Below, piece by piece: positions 58,837-64,000 of a DNA stretch of 64,000 bases (the first letter of the stretch is position 1; the number at the start of each line of letters is the position of its first letter). The DNA lies in NCBI GenBank assembly GCA_015680685.1, contig MNCI01026654.1, positions 1,110 to 65,109 of the forward strand, in the 5' to 3' direction. The position numbers and the translations under genes were made by a program. A model generated the notes under the pieces. It made no database searches and was not told where the DNA came from. It saw only the letters and a list, made by a program, of their open reading frames with translations. The stretch is from Gnetum montanum. Lineage: Eukaryota > Streptophyta > Gnetopsida > Gnetales > Gnetaceae.

Positions 58837-60396
58837 TGAAACACCATAAAATTTTGAGGCACTCTTGCTTTACTAGGGTCTTAGAACTAAGGCAAGCATT
58901 TCCCTAAGTGTACCCTCATGATAGTTTGGCAGGAAATGAAGGCACTAAAATTAGACTATACAATCCGGCAAGTTTTCTATCTCTAGAGCTAGTAGGCTCG
59001 ATGGATTCCTTGGCCTGCCCACCTAGATAATTCACTCGGCTAACAATCTACTTAGAAACCATGCTAGGAGTTGCCAAGAGTGCTTGGGATGAGAAAAACA
59101 GTTTGGCAAGTTTTATAGTTGAAAAGTATTCTACGCTACATTATGTTGTGTAGTGTAGCAAGCCTTTGAAAAATCAATCAAGTGTCCGAATATAATTTTT
59201 GGGAAGATGTTTAAGTAAAGAAAAGATAGAATTCGGCCAACATAGGGTGTTATGCTATGCTACGCTACATAGCGTAGCATAGCATAGCAAAGGTGAAACA
59301 TGAAAAGACCACTCTACCAAGCCATTTACCAAAAGAACTACATCTAATAGCATTGTGGCTTCCAAAACTACTCTGTCTCAACTAGCTCTTGGTCCACAAG
59401 CAAAGTTTTCTTATGAAACCACGCAGTTTTGACAAAAATGCAAGTTACATTGGATGCTACGCTACATAGCGTAGCAAGGACGCAGATCAATAAAATGCTC
59501 CAAAGGTTAGCCCAGCATGCACCAACACTTTCAGCAAAAGTTAGTGACTCCAACGCAAGTTTTCTGTTTAAATTGGTGGCTACGCTACATAGCATAGCAT
59601 AGCATAGCAAGCAGCTACACTACTTCAATGTGCTTCATTTCTTGCTTGCATTTTTGGCACACCTAATTCCAGCATCTCCATTTTTGACAACATGGTTGTA
59701 GTGTAGCAAGTTCATGACTGGCATCACATGTCTATGAAGTATAGGCACATCAGCATCTTGTGAGGTCTAGGACATGTGGCACCTAAACCACATTTCTTGC
59801 TTGCTCCTGGCCCTATAAATACCCTGGTGAACAATGCTAAAAGGGTTGGTATTTTTTTTTTGGTGTTGTCAAGATTTGCATTGTTGGAATTTTTGGCATT
59901 AGCACTTTCGGGTTGGCATTTTTGTAGTTGGCTTTTTGCATTGACTGCCTTGTGTTGGCTTCTAAGTTCACATTCAAGAGCATAGTTGGCACATTTTGAG
60001 CATTCTAATTATCCTTGAATTCTCTTTGTTCCTCTGGCATTGTATAAATTATTTCACATCTCTCAAACAAAGCAAAGAATTGAACCCTCGACCTTGAGGC
60101 AGTGCATTCTCATACCTGAGTTCATTCTAATTATTTCTTTATTGTCATCACTAGTTGGTATTATTTCCTTCATTCCTGCATTTATTGATTATCAATTTTA
60201 CCTCATGTATTTTGCAATCAAAATAACATTCACATAAGATTAAGTTACATTAATTAAATCCCCATGTGATTGACTAGATCATTCAGGGCACCCCATTTCC
60301 ATTTTATCTAATACAGCCCTTGCACAAATCCAGGGTTAAACTGTTCACTGAACAACCTCTCGGTGTTTCCAGCCACCAACATTTTCGGTCACTACA
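58837..60396 (+). repeat. Element D 3' LTR
   Basis: 1,560 bp, TGAAACACC...CACTACA. TATA box at 59813-59821. A perfect palindrome of 17-bp arms and a 2-bp centre is at 59251-59286; shorter ones are at about 59140-59162, 59456-59477 and 59578-59608. Confidence 0.92.
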
Positions 60397-60401
60397 CCTA
60401 T

Positions 60402-61930
60402 GTAGCATACAAAAATCATCAAACATAGAAGGATAAAGACAAGGAAAAATAAAATCATGCAGTCATGGCCACTATGGACAAAGATAACAAGACTACACAT
60501 GAATCAAAATGAGTCAACCTAAGGCCCATGCCATAACTAACAAACCATCAACATTTGGAGCCTTCACATCAAATCATACAAGGAATAATTTTGAGAGGAA
60601 AGATTGATCAAAATACACCAAATTGGCCTTAAAACCATTATAGCTCCTTGAATAGTTGCTCAAGAGTGGTTAGATCTAGTACAAATAGATGATTGAGAAT
60701 GCTTACAAGAGGTGTGATTAATCATGCAAAATTTCTAAGGATCCCATTTTGGTAACCAAGGATGACCCACTAGTATCTAACTAATTAAAACTTAACTGAT
60801 TTTTCCACTGCCAACTTCCTCCTGTGGTGGCCAATGCAACAACTTCTTCATAACCCAACAAGAAAAAGTCACCTATCGAACATTGCAGGAAGTCTACTCC
60901 TAAACCCAAGGCCAATGACAAAAAATAGGTGAAGGCTTGGAAGGAGGTGGAACCACTAAAGCTCACACCTATTTCAGCCATTCCTATGAGTTCTAACACT
61001 CAAAATACCTCAATCAATAAATTAATGAAGGACCATAAGAAACAAGGGAAAGGAAAGGAGATGAAATTGTAAACCTTAAAATATGGAATTTACATCCTGG
61101 GTCAAATGGAGGAAGCTAGAGTCAAAAAAAATGAGAAATCAACAACCAATGGAAAATGTTTTTTCAACACCATGGAATATGTGAAATAATCTTTAAAACA
61201 AAAAAACACACTTTGTTGAACCTGTATGACCTAGTGATGACTTCTTCCACTCATCATGAAGTCCTAGTAAAGATGTTGACTTCATGTTATTGAGGACATA
61301 CCCATCAATGAAGAGTCCATCCACATGGTGGTGGTACCACCCTCTCCTAGGGAAGAAATGAAATCAACCATACTAGCCTTTTGTGACAGTGAAGTCAAAA
61401 CCAACCACTAGGATGGTGAGATAATGAGGGATCCTCTCTTCATAATAATAAGGGTTGAGTAGTACAAGGTGCATAGGGTGCATGTTGATGATGAGACACT
61501 GAATAATTTTATACCTTACACCATTTTTGAATGGTTAGGTCTAGCATAAAACATGAAAAGCTCTTTTACCTCTATTATAAAATTCTTTAATAGATCATTG
61601 GTTATTGTAAAAGGCTTTATTACTTTGGACTTTGTAGCAGGGGAGTAATTGCCCACAACAACCAACTTCTTGGTGGTGGAAGAGACACCAAAATTTAATA
61701 TTATCCTAGGGAGATCCTTGTTAGCTCAATTACAAGAATTTTTTTCCCTCATCCATCAAGAAATTCACCTACCTTATGAGGGGCGTGAAATAATTATTTA
61801 TGGAAACAACACGATTTTCTTGGTGGTCAACAATGTTGACATAGAGCAAGGGTTCAAAGTGGAGTTTTAAGAAGAAACTCCTACTATTAAAAAAATGTTA
61901 AGAAGCTTAATAGAGTAGACAAGGCCAAAA
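60402..61930 (+). pseudogene. Element E gag end and protease (decayed)
   Basis: Gag resumes after D with a Lys-rich stretch (60420-60500, KDKDKEK). Protease text follows: VHVDDETLNN (about 61483), NIILGRSLLAQLQEF (61700-61745), LIHQEIHLPYEGREIIIYG (61745-61803), and an LPFN-like tail near 61970. The active-site triplet is DDE. Much of 60560-61400 is too broken to place in frame. Confidence 0.75.
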
Positions 61931-62873
61931 CCAACAACAATCAAATCATGGATGCATCATGGGAAGAGCTCCCATTCAACATTGTTAGTGAGGGAAATGA
62001 GTATAAAATGCTACAATAGAGACCATACATCTTTTTTAATCTTTCAAAGATTAGAAAAAAATTGCATGATTGATGTAAGTTTCCTAATTTCTTGCCCCTA
62101 TGCTAATAACTATGTAACCTTTTCTTTTACTTTCTTAGCCTAGTTTAAACTTTTTTTACTCACATCATTTTCCTTTACCATATTTTTCCTTATTTTAGCA
62201 TGTCATTTACAAATTCTTATTATTCATGGCTTGCTTTTTTCTTTTATGCTTTACCTTTTTAAACTAAAAAAATACCATAAAGTTTTTTAAAACTTGAAAA
62301 ATCCATAAAATTTTTAAAATACAAAAAAATTATAAAAATAATTCTCTAGCCTACCAAGACGTTAAACTAGTGGTCTACTAAGGCCTTAAACTAGAAATGT
62401 ATTTACAAAATTATTATCCCTTATCTTTACTATGATCATTATATTATATTTTTCACTTTGTTTTGCTTAATTAATTTAGATCTATAATTTACTAATTATT
62501 GCCTTATAGCCTTGTATTTTAACCAATGTAGCCTTATAACATGAACGCAATATAGCATGCATGAAATACATAAAATTAAAAATGCTCAAACATATAGAAA
62601 AAATTAAAAAATATTATAACCAAATGTCCAAGCCTAATAGCCATAGTCACACTATTAACAAATAAAATAAAATTTTAAATAAACACAACAGCAATAATAA
62701 AAATAGATAAGTCCAAAAGCCATGGTTGCACTGTCCAACACTAAAATAAATATCAAAAAACGATCTCATAATCTCAAAAGGCTATGAATAGCCAATAATA
62801 AAGAATAACAATTAACATCATAACTAAAAATGGTCAAAAGCATGACAAAATTGGTAGGACTAAGGAAAAATTA
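61931..62873 (+). repeat. Element E spacer with a remnant of dyad array 1
   Basis: AT-rich. At 62346-62395 two units remain: CTACCAAGACGTTAAACTAG and GGTCTACTAAGGCCTTAAACTAG. The rest has no gene or recognisable feature. Confidence 0.6.
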
Positions 62874-63175
62874 CTAGAGGAGGAGGAGGTTTCATCATCA
62901 ACATCATGGCCACTAGTGTGGCTATCATCACTTGGTGCTCGCACCACAACAAACAAACAAAATTAAAACATAAAACAAGCATTTAATTAGTAATCAGCAT
63001 AACAAAAACAAAAACTATAAATAAAAATAAAAAAACAAACTTGTGAAGGTTTTGGTGCAAGGTCTCTTAGAGAAAATTTTTAAAGATCAACCTCTAAGCA
63101 ACAAAGAATTTGTTCTTCATTCATATTCATCTAGTCTTCTACCCCAAGATTTACACTTGTCATGATGTTCATCCT
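62874..63175 (-). pseudogene. Element E antisense gene, 3' exons only
   Basis: Minus strand 63175-63035 aligns with the end of exon 7 in A (GATTGG...GAAGAGATTCTTCA; here aatgaagaacaaattctttg), with a donor-like gtttgt after CTTCACAA. 62960-62874 aligns with exon 8 (Ser/Asp-rich, ending tctag). The sequence is cut off near 63180 by repeat R. It shows that the antisense gene is shared by a fourth element. Confidence 0.6.
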
Positions 63176-63199
63176 CTTGATATTTGTCCATGATTGAGG

Positions 63200-64000
63200 C
63201 TCTTGTAAAAGGGTGGTGATGAGCAGCGAGGTACCCCTACATTCAACTATACGACTACGAGCATTTCACACATGATCTGGTCGAATTCCAAGGACTAAGT
63301 GCTTATTCACCCTTGTCAAACAAGGATGGGTTGATTGATTGTTGTCTTCCCAAAATTACTTGTATGTCATGATTGTATGGTTAAATAAGCTTGAGGCATA
63401 TGATTTTTATATCTTTTATGTTTTTATGTCCTGCACTAGTAGGGAAGGAGAGAGGTAACTAAGTGAATAATTTAACTTAACTACTCATTAACTAAGTTCT
63501 AACTAATCCTAATACCACCATCCATTCCCACTTGCCATGCAAATCCTAAACTAGTGCAACACTACTGTGATTACCAAATGCTAATCGTTATTAGGTTACC
63601 AAGCATTATACACATGCTCAAAGTGGTCATGCTTGCGTAATTTAATGATTTTCTTAATTGATCAAAATGAATTTTTGTGCTAACAATAGAAATATAAAGT
63701 GCATAAAATAAAATAAATGCATAAAAAATTAAAATAAAAGAAATATGTAAGAAAATAAATCTCAAGTGCTGCAAGGATGAATCAAAGAGCTCATCTTTAT
63801 TATTATACACAAAATATGCTCAGGTACATAATGCTCAAATAAAGATCTATCCACACTTAGACCTCCTACTGTGGGCACTTGGAAAATATTCTAACTTTCA
63901 AATAGACTACAAAAGTTTCACTACTTGACTGTTGAAAGACTTCTCCAATTGGGCACTTGGGCATTGTATTTATAGGCATGGGAGCAACTACTCTAATAAT
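63200..64000 (-). repeat. Repeat R, right fragment (LTR-like)
   Basis: 63430-63860 matches 560-1010 in direct orientation. A reversed TATA-like tatttatagg is near 63968 (minus: cctataaatac), suggesting an LTR whose transcription runs leftward. The fragment continues beyond the window. No gene is seen. Confidence 0.5.

Larger units (their letters stand above)
42225..60396 (+). mobile_element. Element D: complete Tat/Ogre-like Ty3/gypsy retrotransposon nested in E
   Basis: 18,172 bp, flanked by the 5-bp duplication cctat (42220-42224 and 60397-60401). LTRs 42225-43793 and 58837-60396; primer site, gag-pro 44043-47855, array 1, antisense gene 52978 down to 48341, array 2, pol 53739-57127, array 3, 3' region, polypurine tract. 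Over the first 220 bp the LTRs differ at roughly one site in eight by eye, mostly transitions, so D looks somewhat older than B. Confidence 0.93.

Overview
The window is repeat-dominated plant nuclear DNA. The main evidence is Ty3/gypsy LTR retrotransposons whose pol looks like the Tat/Ogre lineage: a FAWS.EDM motif ahead of RT, a YVDD RT active site, a second archaeal-type RNase H, and a Tat-style zinc knuckle. Every coding frame is broken by stops and frameshifts. Many stops look like C-to-T or G-to-A decay of Gln or Trp codons, as expected in long-methylated repeats. I see no ordinary host gene, rRNA, intact tRNA gene or CRISPR array. I cannot name the species; a large, slowly purged genome such as a gymnosperm's would fit, but that is inference.

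Layout, from element ends, LTR pairs and target-site duplications (TSDs) found by eye: 1-1012, fragment of a minus-oriented repeat R. 1016-1918 and 37044-39060, the 3' part and 3' LTR of element C (+). 1919-37038, element A (-), TSD gtcat, inserted in C. 14805-32354, element B (+), TSD gtggt, inserted in the protease region of A. About 39061-42219 and 60402-63175, element E (+). 42225-60396, element D (+), TSD cctat, inserted in the gag of E. 63200-64000, a second R fragment. Single-N positions at 20529, 20618, 33165, 37091 and 37220 border short inverted or direct duplications that look like assembly artefacts; 40816 is a sixth N.

A, B and D share one unusual architecture: LTR, primer binding site, gag-protease, dyad array 1, a long multi-exon gene on the OPPOSITE strand, dyad array 2, pol with its own ATG, dyad array 3, a conserved 3' untranslated region, polypurine tract, LTR. 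E keeps the 3' end of the same antisense gene. The antisense gene has about eight exons; exon 1 is 119 bp and exon 2 is 450 bp in all three copies, and exons 6 and 7 are 138-140 and 820-821 bp (786 in D). Splice sites are mostly canonical, and in A and D a TATA box lies 127-128 bp before the ATG. It encodes a roughly 1,100-codon protein that I do not recognise, with a basic N-terminus, a predicted coiled coil and an acidic tail. This is the most interesting system in the window.

Working model (inference): the element makes a sense genomic RNA for gag-protease-pol, possibly joining gag-pro to pol by splicing, and an independent antisense mRNA. Introns in the antisense gene survive retrotransposition because the packaged RNA is the other strand. 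The dyad arrays sit exactly at the three gene borders and may process, terminate or insulate the converging transcripts.
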